Shown here: in pieces, positions 36,930 to 46,283 of the stretch
Numbering within the stretch: the stretch's first letter is position 1
Layout of the letters: the number at the start of each line of letters is the position of its first letter
DNA from: Ferruginibacter paludis
GTDB taxonomy: Bacteria > Bacteroidota > Bacteroidia > Chitinophagales > Chitinophagaceae
Assembly: GCF_030409685.1 (NCBI RefSeq)
Contig: NZ_JAUFQJ010000006.1
Span: forward strand, 124,001-188,000
Length of the DNA stretch: 64,000 nucleotides
Direction: 5' to 3'
The notes under the pieces: model-generated
What the model saw: the letters and a program-made list of their open reading frames with translations, nothing else
Database searches by the model: none
Told to the model about the DNA's origin: nothing
Position numbers and translations under genes: made by a program

Positions 36930-37769
36930 TTAGACTTCCATGTACCCCGCATCTTTCACCTCCGGCCCGTCCAGGAATTGATTGATCATCGAAATGGTGG
37001 CTGCAATTAAAGTGTTGTTTTGTGGTGTCGTTAATTCTCCGATATAATCTCCGTGGCCGCCGGGAAAAATGGCAAGCCGTGAATTGGAAATATAGCTGTG
37101 CATTTGTACAGCATGTTCCGGCGTTACAACATCCCTGTCCCCGGCAATAATCAGTGCAGGGGCCTTAATGGATTTGATGTCATCATCTGATATATCGGGG
37201 AAGGCCAGCATTCTTGCAACATCCCTTTCATACATCCGGTGAAGCGCATTGGTATCAGGATTAATTTTTAAAAAAGCATCCTTGTAAGGCTGGGGCATGT
37301 CTTCAAATGTCGGCTTCGACATCATAGGCCAGAACCAGTCCGGAGCGCCTGCCTTGTTGTAGAAAATGGAAGCCACAATTATTTTGTTCGTCATTTCAGG
37401 ATGCCGGATAGCGAACTCAAGTGTAGTGCTTGCGCCATTGCTGAAACCGAATATGTCGGCTTTGCCGATGCGGAGTTGCTTTAACAAGGCAGCGATGTCG
37501 TCTGCATCCTGCTGAAAACTTAAAGGCCTGTCAATGTCTGCAGTGTGGCCGTGTGCCTGCATCTCCACCGCAATTACCTGGTGGCTTTTTGCCAACGCCT
37601 GTAATACCCGCCCGAAAGTTGTATGAATGGTTGAGCCGCCGCCATGAATCAACACCAGCGGTGTGCCTGCACCGTGTATTTCAAAATACATTTTCAGGCC
37701 GTTCACAGCGGCATAGCCGCTTGTTGCCTCCGGCTTCGTTTCAATATGGTGATTCGTTTGAACTGTCAT
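36930..37769 (-). CDS. Alpha/beta-fold hydrolase
   Basis: A 279-residue hydrolase. The oxyanion-hole segment LVLIHGGGST, the nucleophile elbow FGFSNGAS (Ser), the acid IIAGDRDVVTP and the terminal FPGGHGDYIG (His) form a complete catalytic set. I prefer the ATG at 37769 (MTVQTNHH); the longer frame reaches 37889 but adds a 40-residue tail unlike family members. Likely an esterase or haloperoxidase-type hydrolase. It was formerly part of a duplicated hydrolase-AraC pair, judging from the remnants just downstream. Confidence 0.85.
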   Translation of the reverse strand: MTVQTNHHIETKPEATSGYAAVNGLKMYFEIHGAGTPLVLIHGGGSTIHTTFGRVLQALAKSHQVIAVEMQAHGHTADIDRPLSFQQDADDIAALLKQLRIGKADIFGFSNGASTTLEFAIRHPEMTNKIIVASIFYNKAGAPDWFWPMMSKPTFEDMPQPYKDAFLKINPDTNALHRMYERDVARMLAFPDISDDDIKSIKAPALIIAGDRDVVTPEHAVQMHSYISNSRLAIFPGGHGDYIGELTTPQNNTLIAATISMINQFLDGPEVKDAGYMEV

Positions 37770-38271
37770 GGTTGTTTTATTGAATTGGTACAGCCTGAAA
37801 TTACCAGCCATCAAAGTTTTAAATTGGTGGCTCCGGTCAACGGTCAGGTTGGTATCCTGCACTTTCATTTCAGTTTTGTAGTGCCGCAAAGCCGGCAGCT
37901 AATTTAATTATAAACGCTGTAAACAGCAAGTCATGGGTGGTTAAATAATGCTTTATGCCAGGGAGGGCTTTGCTTAGAGTGAAAAAACTGGCGCCCCGGA
38001 ATAATGTACAAAGTGAGCGGAATGCTGGCTGAGAAAAAAGCAAAAGGATGAATATGGTTTTTGCATTAATGAATGACTACGTTATGTTTGGTAAAACAAG
38101 TTGTCTCCTTCCACTCCTGTAACAGTAAGGCCACTCATATAATAAAGGCAGGTACCGGTTTTTCTGTTCTTAGATTTGTACCACTTCAACAGGTATTACC
38201 ATCCACTCAACTTTATTCGAAACCATTATCCGTATAGCGGTTATTGATTCATTTACCTTTTAAAAAATTGT
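37770..38271. other. Intergenic stretch
   Basis: About 500 bases between divergent genes. The first 120 bases are an in-frame extension of the hydrolase without family support. No RNA, terminator or gene fragment seen. Confidence 0.35.
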
Positions 38272-38643
38272 ATGAAAAAGTTGATTATGGTATTTTTTGC
38301 ATTTCAGTGCATAGTGCTGACTTCCTGCTGGCACAACCACAAAAACATAAGCTTTAGTTACACCAGCAACGACGATTCTTATTCCATGGATGCCTGGTTC
38401 AGCAGAAACAAAACAAGCATTGCGGAACAGTATATGAATGAGAAGATAGGCAAGGAAAATAACATTTCCTTTGTCAACACACTAACGGATGCAGAGTTCA
38501 CGCTTAATGATGGTTCTAAATTTTACATGCAAAAATCACCCGGCCACATCCTGATAAAAATGAATAAACTTGATAATTCGTATGAACATTATCACAAAAT
38601 ACAGGAAATGTGCAAGGGAATGAAGGATGTTGTTTTGAAGTAG
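38272..38643 (+). CDS. Hypothetical lipoprotein (duplicated segment)
   Basis: A 123-residue protein with a lipoprotein signal (FFAFQCIVLTSC, acylated Cys19). The body is polar and Asn/Ser-rich, probably a small alpha/beta domain. Bases 38345-38511 recur nearly identically at 42460-42629. Family not recognised. Lies at the left edge of the accessory zone. Confidence 0.65.
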   Translation: MKKLIMVFFAFQCIVLTSCWHNHKNISFSYTSNDDSYSMDAWFSRNKTSIAEQYMNEKIGKENNISFVNTLTDAEFTLNDGSKFYMQKSPGHILIKMNKLDNSYEHYHKIQEMCKGMKDVVLK

Positions 38644-38651
38644 CAAAATGT

Positions 38652-39170
38652 TTACTTAATGTCGAACCTTGCTTCATTTATATTCTCTTCTATAATTTTC
38701 TTAATCTTTTTAGTCATAAATTGATAATATCCAAAATCCATGGGGAAGCATCTACCTGCATCCATTACATTTAGATAAAATCCATTTTCATCTATTATTA
38801 TAGCAACATCTAATATTATTGTTATGAATTTGCCATAACAATAAAATCTATATTCATCTTCGGTCTTACTATCGAATTTAAACCAGGTATAAGTTGGGTT
38901 AAGGTTACTGATAATTTCAATTTTTTTATTCTTTGGGAGGGTAGATAAAACAGATACAAACTTTCTGATTTTACTTATGTTGAATAAATTATAAAATAGT
39001 AGTATTCCCGCAAACATAGCACACACGCATATTTGGATAAATGTTTCTTTATCTGTTAAATATGCTTTAGAAGCCTTTTTATAAAGAATATCAAGAAGAG
39101 ATAACCAAAAGGCCGGGAACAAATACATTTGGAACCATTCCGACTTTGATAGAACTACTTTGTCTGGCAT
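38652..39170 (-). CDS. Hypothetical membrane protein, orphan
   Basis: A 172-residue protein with two TM segments in the first half (FPAFWLSLLDILY and IQICVCAMFAGILLFYNLF) and a soluble C-terminal part with aromatic beta-strands. The region is more AT-rich than its neighbours, suggesting acquisition. The 13-mer TTGCCGCTAACAC sits 28 bases upstream of its start, as it does upstream of the SIR2-pAgo gene. It could be a bYqfN-type or YcxB-like protein, but this is not certain. Confidence 0.6.
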   Translation of the reverse strand: MPDKVVLSKSEWFQMYLFPAFWLSLLDILYKKASKAYLTDKETFIQICVCAMFAGILLFYNLFNISKIRKFVSVLSTLPKNKKIEIISNLNPTYTWFKFDSKTEDEYRFYCYGKFITIILDVAIIIDENGFYLNVMDAGRCFPMDFGYYQFMTKKIKKIIEENINEARFDIK

Positions 39171-39198
39171 TTCAAAAATTAAAGTGTGTTATCAAAAA

Positions 39199-39260
39199 TT
39201 GCCGCTAACACAAATATCTAGGCTATAATCAGCAACGCATAATGCCAATTTGCAAGCGGC
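39199..39260. repeat. Nested inverted repeat, element A
   Basis: GCCGCT (39201-39206) pairs with AGCGGC (39255-39260). Inside it CAAAT (39211-39215) pairs with ATTTG (39248-39252), and GGC with GCC. The left edge TTGCCGCTAACAC is identical to 51077-51089. Such foldable elements with GCTAAC ends resemble attC-like recombination sites. Confidence 0.45.
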
Positions 39261-39395
39261 GTTTTCACTTCGCCCACCACATTTAAGCAACCACTATTTA
39301 TATACCGCATACATTTTTAATTCCCAATCTTAAATTATACAAATCAGCAGCAGCAAAACACGCCGGTAAAACCCTTTACTAAAACTGCCTGCCCA
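39261..39395. other. Spacer after element A
   Basis: 135 bases with no recognisable signal. Confidence 0.3.
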
Positions 39396-40363
39396 CTACT
39401 CCTTGTACCTCACAAAATAAGCCACCATTTCACCAGTTGTCAGTTGTTTCATTTGCCCTGAAGGCTGTGAATATAATTTACAGCTGAACCTCATTTTTAC
39501 CTTTACATAATACCTGCCGTCAGAATTATATCCGTCCGTAAGGCCGGTTATTTTAAAATAGCTTCCCTCCTGCCCGTTTCCATGAAAGGTGTCCCAAAGC
39601 TGGCCATTCGTATCGCTCCAGAAGACGAGGAATCCGTCAGTCATTCTATCACAGGTATTGATTGCAAACCGGTAAGCGCCGGGCTTAAAAAAAGTCTTGA
39701 AATCATTGTCTGTGAGCGCTGGATTGGTTGTACCGATATAATTTTTTTGGATGGAGAGGGTACCTGTGCCCGGTGGATTGGGATAGATACCCGGGCCGAT
39801 CCCACACATCACCGACCCCGAGTCTGCCGAAGGAGACCACCCGCCAACCTGGTGGGAAGGATCGTTGTTGTCATTGGTTATAGTATAAATGGTGCTGTCA
39901 ATCGTTAGATTAAAATAAGGCGTATCGGCCGGCACAGCTTCTGTTGTAACATTCTTGTCTGTTACTGAAACAAACACATTCGCCTGTGACGTATCTGATG
40001 TAAAATGATGCACAAAGTTGCCGGGTAAAGCGGGTGTACCCTTTGGCGCAACAGCAATATATTGCAGACCTGTTTCACTGACTGCACCGCCACCCGAAAA
40101 CGAAATACCGTTGATCGTGTCAGTTTGATAATTCCATGCACCCGTTGCTGTAACATTCACTTTTACCCGGATACTATCAGCGCCGGTTATTGCTTCGCCT
40201 GTAAAAAAGCGATGTGTGATGATGTCAGTACAACCGGCTAACGGCACAATTGTAATATCGCTTTTGGGTCGGCCGTAGTTGTTGAATCTTCTTTACGGCA
40301 ACCAGCAAGGAGTAGGCAAATGCAGCATACAATTGCAGCATAGCACAGGGTGTATTTTTTCAT
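39396..40363 (-). pseudogene. Lipoprotein split by a one-base frameshift
   Basis: The body (40247-39396) is a beta-rich 283-residue protein without its own signal. In a second frame ATG 40363 reads MKKYTLCYAAIVCCICLLLA followed by GCRKEDSTTTADPK, a perfect lipoprotein signal with lipobox LLAGC. Adding one A to the AAAA run at about 40262-40265 (minus strand) would join ADPK to SDITIVPLAGCTD without gap. So this is one roughly 320-residue surface lipoprotein broken by loss of a single base, either a true mutation or a sequencing error. Family not recognised. Confidence 0.7.
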
Positions 40364-40742
40364 CAGGTTTAATTAAGATTGGCTGGCGTAATGATAGGTC
40401 TATTTTTTTACATCAACAAAGCTTTTTACACTTGCTGCAGCTGCCAGGGTTTAAACAGTGTGTCTTTTTATATCGCTCCAGGGGGGTGGCCCTTGTTGTA
40501 TTTGAAAGTAAAATATTTTCAGTGGAACTGTTTCCCCAATAGTGGGAATGATAAACCAGTCGCCCTGCAATATTGAAGGCATCAACAAAGTACCATCGTA
40601 CCATTAAAGCCGCCATAATACTGCTTTTAAAACCACTCCCCTTGTTTTACAACGGTAAAAGCAACTCCTCTTTTAATTGTATTTAATTCAAAATAGTTGG
40701 CACAATCTTCGACAATTCAGCCGGGGAATAACAATTTATAGC
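40364..40742. other. Divergent intergenic region
   Basis: About 380 bases between the divergent lipoprotein and Anbu genes. Small overlapping frames here have no protein-like pattern. The control regions of both operons must lie here, but no exact promoter consensus stands out. Confidence 0.35.
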
Positions 40743-41459
40743 ATGACATATTGTTTAGGCATCAAATTAAAAGACGGACTGGTGGGCATTGCTGATACGC
40801 GGATATCCGCAGGCACCAGTACCACTGTCAAGAAAAAAGTGTTGGTACTGCAGGATGGCAAAGCAAGCCTTTTCATCATGACCAGCGGACTGCGTTCTGT
40901 AAGAGACAAAGCGGTGCATTATTTCCAGGAACTGATCAGCAACGGAATTGTGTACGACAAAATGTACAAGGCTGTGAATGCCTTTGGCGAGCAGATAAAA
41001 AGAGTGGGGTATGAAGATAAAGAGGCGCTGCTGGCTTCCGGCTACAAGTTTAACTTAAATGCCATTGTTGGCGGACAGCTGCAAAATGATACCGAACACA
41101 AATTGTTCCTGCTGTATACTGAAGGCAACTGGGTTGAGCTGGATGAAGGAAGTCCCTTTGCCATCATTGGCAATTCAGGCCAGGGCAAGGGCATACTCAA
41201 CAGGATCATTCATCCCGGCACCACCATGCGGCAGGCTTTGAAAGCCGGCTATCTGTCCTTCGATTCGGTAAGGGTAAGTTCCAACGATGTGGAGTTTCCC
41301 ATAGATATTGTCACTTATTTAAAAAACAGCTTTCACATTACCGAAACAAGGTTCCAGCAACAGGAGCTGCAACAGGTATCCAGCGAATGGAACGAAAAAT
41401 TAAAACACTACCTGGATGAAATGCCGGAAGACTGGATAGAAAAAATATACCATCAATAA
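40743..41459 (+). CDS. Anbu-type bacterial proteasome-like peptidase
   Basis: A 238-residue Ntn-hydrolase. The start at 40743 is fixed by chemistry: after removal of Met, Thr becomes the N-terminal nucleophile (M-TYCLGIKLKDG), with the proteasome-type Asp in IADTR (D18 before Met removal) and Lys in TVKKKV. The oxyanion region TSGLRSVRD and the GGQ-containing loop match Anbu (ancestral beta subunit). Anbu forms open helical rings without known ATPase. It is followed 25 bases later by a transglutaminase-like gene, its usual neighbour. Longer N-termini would bury the nucleophile. Confidence 0.88.
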   Translation: MTYCLGIKLKDGLVGIADTRISAGTSTTVKKKVLVLQDGKASLFIMTSGLRSVRDKAVHYFQELISNGIVYDKMYKAVNAFGEQIKRVGYEDKEALLASGYKFNLNAIVGGQLQNDTEHKLFLLYTEGNWVELDEGSPFAIIGNSGQGKGILNRIIHPGTTMRQALKAGYLSFDSVRVSSNDVEFPIDIVTYLKNSFHITETRFQQQELQQVSSEWNEKLKHYLDEMPEDWIEKIYHQ

Positions 41460-41484
41460 CAATCATTATAAAACAACAACCAGC

Positions 41485-42336
41485 ATGAAATTCCAGGTAT
41501 TTAGTGAACTGCATTACCAGGTGTACTCACCCACCACATTTATTTTTAGCATACAGGCATCCCGTTCCAGCAGCCAGGTAATTGTTGAAGAAAGCCTGGT
41601 AACTGAACCGTTTATCGAACATGAAGAAATTACAGTTGCCGAAGGCGAGTCAAGGTTTATCCGGCTGAAGGCTGCAGCCAATACGGATTTCACCATCCGC
41701 TACCAGGCAACGGCAGACATTGACTACGATATGATTCACCAGCGTAAGCTGCAAAACACCGTACCGGTAAACAAGCTGGATGCAGAGGTTATGCCCTACC
41801 TTTTTCCAAGCAGGTATTGCCAGAGCGATAAGCTGCAGAAGCTGGCCGGTAAAGAGTTTGGCAATATTGATACGGCCTATGGCAAGGTGGCCGCTATTAC
41901 TGAGTGGATCTTTAATAACGTAGAATACACCAGTGGCGCAACCAATTCCAGTACTTCCGCCTACGATACGCTTACACAACGTGTGGGGGTTTGCCGCGAC
42001 TTTGCGCACCTGGGCATTGCCCTGTGCAGGGCACTTTCTATCCCCGCCCGTTATTTTACCGGCTATGCCTACAATTTAAACCCGCCCGATTTCCATGCCT
42101 GCTTCGAAGCTTATATCGGTGGTGAATGGATCTTCTTTGATCCAACCAGACTGGTGCCCGTTAACGGGCTGGTGAAAATCGCCAACGGCAGGGACGCCGC
42201 AGATGCAGCAGTAGCCAGCATCTTCGGCAATGTATTCTGCAAATCCATCACTGTCAAATGCGAGTGCAACGACCCTGCATTTAAACCGCTTTATATCAGC
42301 AATGCAGAAGATCAAAAGGGATTATCGTATAAGTAA
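41485..42336 (+). CDS. Transglutaminase-like cysteine peptidase
   Basis: A 283-residue protein with an N-terminal beta domain (about 1-95) and a transglutaminase core: C170 in RVGVCRDFAHLG, H204 in PPDFHACFEAYIGG and D219 in WIFFDPTRLVP form the catalytic triad. It is co-transcribed with the Anbu peptidase. In proteobacteria, Anbu loci also carry alpha-E and ATP-grasp genes that build a peptide-like product; these are absent here. Likely cytosolic, with no signal peptide. Confidence 0.9.
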   Translation: MKFQVFSELHYQVYSPTTFIFSIQASRSSSQVIVEESLVTEPFIEHEEITVAEGESRFIRLKAAANTDFTIRYQATADIDYDMIHQRKLQNTVPVNKLDAEVMPYLFPSRYCQSDKLQKLAGKEFGNIDTAYGKVAAITEWIFNNVEYTSGATNSSTSAYDTLTQRVGVCRDFAHLGIALCRALSIPARYFTGYAYNLNPPDFHACFEAYIGGEWIFFDPTRLVPVNGLVKIANGRDAADAAVASIFGNVFCKSITVKCECNDPAFKPLYISNAEDQKGLSYK

Positions 42337-42459
42337 AGCCATCGGTAATTTATATAAATGATTGGGTGTACAGGGGAAGCTTTGGTGATCATCGTTGTGT
42401 CACTCTCTTGTACCGCTTACCATTGTTGAACTTTTACCGAACCGTAGATTAGGGTGGAG

Positions 42460-42656
42460 AAAACATAAGCTTCAGTTACACCAGCAACGACGATTCTTAT
42501 TCCATGGATGCCTGGTTCAGCAAAAACAAAACAAGCATTGCGGAACAGTATATGAATGAAACAATCGGCAAGGAAAATAACATTTCCTTTGTCAATACAC
42601 TAACCGATGCAGAGTTCACACTTAATGACGACTACTCCTGGTATCAGCTTCGTTAA
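42460..42656 (+). pseudogene. Truncated copy of the lipoprotein at 38272-38643
   Basis: Bases 42460-42629 match 38342-38511 at about 93-95 per cent by eye (roughly 10 differences), keeping the frame from KNISFSYTS through MDAWFSKNKTSIAEQYMNE to AEFTLND. The signal peptide and the C-terminal third are missing; after the match the frame runs into unrelated bases and stops at 42656. A dispersed, recent partial duplication. Confidence 0.85.
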
Positions 42657-42687
42657 CGTCCCTTTCACCTCACCATTCACAACCTTA

Positions 42688-43668
42688 TTATTTAATCTTT
42701 TCCCAATACCCTTTTATCAATATAGTAACAAATCGTTTTAAATAAACTTCATTCAAAAATGTGTTGGACCAGTTATCAAACCGGCTGCACTGAACACCCA
42801 GGTAGAAATAATACAGGCAAACCCCCAAATACGGAATCAGTCTTCTTTCTTCATCACTGATCATTTCTACCGCTTCATACCCCTTGTAAAAGGCCGCCAG
42901 CTTTTCGGTGAGTTGTTTTTCATCTTTTTCGGTGCTATGCAATTGTAAAATGTAGTATGCTATATCCAGGCAAAGCCAGCCGTTTCCGCAAAAGTCAAAA
43001 TCAAACAGGGTTATTTCGTTATGGTTTGAAATGTTCAGGTTATCAAACCAAATATCTAAATGCACAATGCCTTTTCTCATATACCGGGTGCTGGCATTGA
43101 ATAACTCCTGTTTCAGCAGTGATTGGGTTATTCTCAGAAATTGCATCTCGGTTGTTTCTTCAGCAAGAAATGCTGCAATCTTTTTAAGTGGCTTATGTAG
43201 TAAAGTCTCCGTATTGTAGTTGGTGCGCCTCTGTTCCAGCCCATTTGTAACACGGTGCATTTGAGCCATTAACTTACCTGCTTCAAAATGAGTTTCTTTA
43301 TTGAAATTTAATATTTTATGTCCTTTGGCAAACGAAAACAAAACAGCAAAACGGGCTCCTTCAGGTGCTTGTATGGTTTGAATGAAAGCTCCCGAATCGT
43401 CTGCAATGGGATATGAAATCCGAATGTTATTTTGCTGCAGCAGCTGCAGCAATTTCAATTCTTCAATTATTTCTTCCTCTGTTCTCCAGTTGTAGCTATA
43501 AATTCTAAAAATAAAACTTTCCTTTTCGCTGTCAACGCGGTATGTATGATTAATACCTGTCTTTAAAAGTTTGCAAGTAACTGCTGGTGCCCGTGCATAG
43601 TTTTGCTTAACAAAATCTGTAATATCTGCCGGAGAAATTATTGAGCTGATTACTGAAAAATTGACCAT
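42688..43668 (-). CDS. APH-family phosphotransferase
   Basis: A 326-residue kinase of the aminoglycoside phosphotransferase/homoserine-kinase-II fold. The nucleotide-binding part has GINHTYRVD and FIFRIY (Lys replaced by Arg). The catalytic loop is HLDIWFDNL in place of the usual HGDxxxxN, and the metal site is LFDFDFCG. Such enzymes phosphorylate sugars, amino alcohols or antibiotics; the substrate cannot be told. Single gene. Confidence 0.88.
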   Translation of the reverse strand: MVNFSVISSIISPADITDFVKQNYARAPAVTCKLLKTGINHTYRVDSEKESFIFRIYSYNWRTEEEIIEELKLLQLLQQNNIRISYPIADDSGAFIQTIQAPEGARFAVLFSFAKGHKILNFNKETHFEAGKLMAQMHRVTNGLEQRRTNYNTETLLHKPLKKIAAFLAEETTEMQFLRITQSLLKQELFNASTRYMRKGIVHLDIWFDNLNISNHNEITLFDFDFCGNGWLCLDIAYYILQLHSTEKDEKQLTEKLAAFYKGYEAVEMISDEERRLIPYLGVCLYYFYLGVQCSRFDNWSNTFLNEVYLKRFVTILIKGYWEKIK

Positions 43669-43861
43669 TATTTATTTTACTTTGTGGTTCTAAGATCGTT
43701 GATATTTACAGGCTTTTTATGTCAATATGCTTTACTCAACTGTAAGCATCTATCCGGCAACAATAACCGAACGCATCTGCCAACAGCTTTTACTGCAGGG
43801 CCTTTTCAGGGCACTTGCGACTATCCTGCAATTGGGTGCAACTAGCCAGGCAAAACACCAA

Positions 43862-44413
43862 CTATTTATAAAGCCAGGCTTTTATAAGTTTTGTGTAATA
43901 AGGCATTATCACATACACCATCAATAAAACTATAGCGCCTGAAATAAAGAAGGCATCCAGATAACGGTGCTGGGGCAAATTAAAACTCCTTAAAATGGGC
44001 AAAATAACCAATGGAATAAGCAGGGATAACGGGTAAATGGCAGACCAGGTTACGAGATATTGTTTCCAGCGAACAGGTACTTTGGGCTGTTCATTGCAAG
44101 CATTAAAAAGAAAGTCTAAACCGCTCCTGATAATATAATTGTCATCTTTTGCAAAAAGAAGGCTGGCCTTTTGAATCAGTTCTTTTCGTGCCGGAGATTC
44201 CATCCAGCTTTTGAGGTTTGCAATTGTATTGAAGCGAATAATAACCGTATATACATACGTTAAATCATGAATCGGCCGGATGATTTGCCAGTCAACAAAC
44301 CCTGTTGAACTTTTACAAATTTCACTGATTTCAATGAGCCATTGCTCGTACTCGTTCTCTTTACCTTTTTTTATATGATGTGTAATAACTACTGAAGCTC
44401 CATTATCAATCAT
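43862..44413 (-). CDS. ABM-domain protein with C-terminal membrane segment
   Basis: A 183-residue protein. Residues 5-95 form an antibiotic-biosynthesis-monooxygenase dimeric alpha/beta barrel (VVITHHIKKGKENEYEQWL, FNTIANLKSWMESPARKEL). Residues about 120-180 hold two TM helices (YPLSLLIPLVILPIL, FISGAIVLLMVYVIM). This membrane-tethered ABM layout is known in bacteria; the function is unknown. It could oxidise quinone- or heme-like compounds at the membrane. Confidence 0.85.
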   Translation of the reverse strand: MIDNGASVVITHHIKKGKENEYEQWLIEISEICKSSTGFVDWQIIRPIHDLTYVYTVIIRFNTIANLKSWMESPARKELIQKASLLFAKDDNYIIRSGLDFLFNACNEQPKVPVRWKQYLVTWSAIYPLSLLIPLVILPILRSFNLPQHRYLDAFFISGAIVLLMVYVIMPYYTKLIKAWLYK

Positions 44414-44890
44414 AGATTTACTGTTAATGTCTAAAATTAGTTAAAATGCCCCTTTATGATTGCGCTCTGCTCAAATATTTCCGTTATAATCAGCAACCTT
44501 CCAATTTCATAAATACTGCCAGTTTTAGACGCTCCTCTTTTAATTCACAAAATCAATCATCAGCAACACCCAACGTTGCGGATGAACTTTATGCAGCTTG
44601 CTGGTGTTCGCTTCGGCTTGGTTAATAAGATCAACAACTGCCTCCGTGGCAGTTGGCTATTTTAAAGGCGTACCAACTGTATCTGAATGAATAAAAAATT
44701 AACGGCTAATTTATCAACAACTTCGAAACCTTGAATTTGTAACGTTGGCTATTTTATTGGCCTCAGGCACAAACGGTCGGCACCAAAAGTCAGACCGTTT
44801 ATGCACGCCTTACCCCGCGGTAGGTCCGGAACGTCAGACAGCAAGTATCCGTTTTTGTATTTAAACAAGCAGATTCTCTGTTAACGAATG
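44414..44890. other. Intergenic stretch with two hairpins
   Basis: CAACTGCC/GGCAGTTG at 44635-44655 (5-base loop) and AAACGGTC/GACCGTTT at 44771-44800 form hairpins without T-runs. TATAATCAGCAAC at 44485-44497 also occurs at 39224-39236 and, with one change, at 47277-47289. CAACGTT and TAACGTT motifs are near 44571 and 44741. No gene seen. Confidence 0.4.
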
Positions 44891-46192
44891 TTATTTCCAG
44901 GGTGCTTTATTATCTGCCGATATAAACAGGATTGTTGTATTTAAAGTAAAAGCCGGCTTACCGGTTGCAGCATCATTCTTTTTTTCAAGTTCCTCACGCT
45001 GGGTAAATCCCCCACCCGCCCAGGTCAGGTCAATGATAGCAACACCGTTTTTATCATAACCGCCTGCTTCTATTTTCCAATGGTTGGTGCCCTTGCTTTT
45101 AGTTGCCTCTGTAACAGTACCTGCATAATATTCAAAAGTTCCGTCTGCAAGAAAATGATAGTACGCATCGGTATTTGCTTTGGCATCATGGTATTTCCAA
45201 AGCCCAACCAGCGTTTCATCCATCCCATCTTTTACAACTGAGCCTCCCCTGTAAACGGTTTTAGTGTCATTTACCTTATTGATGGCAGCAACGGGGTCGC
45301 TGTCAAAATTTAAGGTATCCGTTCTTACAAGCCCCACTCCTTTTGCGTAATAGAAATTGGTAGAGTAAAAATTGGATCCAAAAAAAGGGTCTTTGGAGTA
45401 TCCCTTGTAATTGACTACAATCACATCTTTATAACTTTTGCCCCCGGCATCTGTACTGATATTTTTTGCTACTAAAGTATAGCCCCCAACAGTTTTCATA
45501 GACAGGTCAGCGCCTGCCATCAAGCCCAGTAATTCATTTTTATTATCCGCGTTCACTACACCCCATTTAGTCCCTACAGGTCCGCTGCTTATCAAAACAG
45601 TGTCCGTAGTAATACCGGTTGTAACGCCATAACCGTTTACCATAATTACTTTCTGGGTAACTATTCCGTTATCACAGTTGTAATAAAAAGTGCCGTTGTC
45701 AAGATTAATGCCTTTATAAACGGCTCCGCCAAAACTTTTTAAAACATCGTACTTACACATGTTCCAGTAACAATTTGCACAATCATCCTTATTGGCCATT
45801 GGGTTGGAAGCAGCAGTGGCAGCCGTACCTGCCGCCGCATTTGTACCCGTTGCATTTTTTAACTGCAACTCAATGCGGTTGCTTTCGATGGTGGTTATTT
45901 TAAATGGCTTTTTTACATCTGCAGGCAGTTCATCCCATAGCGCAGTAGCATCCCCCGGGTAGGTAAGAGAAAGCCGGGCAGTGTTTTGCGAAAAACTTTG
46001 CTTAAGCTCCTGTACTTTTTTATTGTTCCGGATGCCCTCTTTCAGTTTTGCGAAACCGGCATCATCGTATTCAATACCCGCAACAGCAATGCTCACTTGA
46101 TTTTTTGTACCGGTTTGCGCATATACGTTAACAACAGCCGGTAAAAATATGAACGCCGCTACAACCAATGTCCAGTTAAATTGCTGTTTCAT
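44891..46192 (-). CDS. Secreted hypothetical protein with lipocalin-like C-terminus
   Basis: A 433-residue protein starting at ATG 46192 with a signal peptide (NWTLVVAAFIFLPAVVNVYA). An N-terminal domain of about 90 residues is joined by an Ala/Thr-rich linker to a Cys-containing region (DDCANCYWNMCKYDVLKSFG) and a long beta-rich part. The last about 110 residues (LVGLWKYHDAKANTDAYYHF, GTFEYYAGTV) look like a lipocalin-type barrel. Probably periplasmic or surface-exposed. Family not recognised. A shadow Met lies 24 bases upstream. Confidence 0.75.
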   Translation of the reverse strand: MKQQFNWTLVVAAFIFLPAVVNVYAQTGTKNQVSIAVAGIEYDDAGFAKLKEGIRNNKKVQELKQSFSQNTARLSLTYPGDATALWDELPADVKKPFKITTIESNRIELQLKNATGTNAAAGTAATAASNPMANKDDCANCYWNMCKYDVLKSFGGAVYKGINLDNGTFYYNCDNGIVTQKVIMVNGYGVTTGITTDTVLISSGPVGTKWGVVNADNKNELLGLMAGADLSMKTVGGYTLVAKNISTDAGGKSYKDVIVVNYKGYSKDPFFGSNFYSTNFYYAKGVGLVRTDTLNFDSDPVAAINKVNDTKTVYRGGSVVKDGMDETLVGLWKYHDAKANTDAYYHFLADGTFEYYAGTVTEATKSKGTNHWKIEAGGYDKNGVAIIDLTWAGGGFTQREELEKKNDAATGKPAFTLNTTILFISADNKAPWK

Positions 46193-46283
46193 GATAAAGG
46201 TTTTGGTAGCATTCAATGCAGCACGGCACTGTTTTAATTGGGGCAGGAAGACGATATTAAAGTTAATAAATTTTTCAAAAAAG

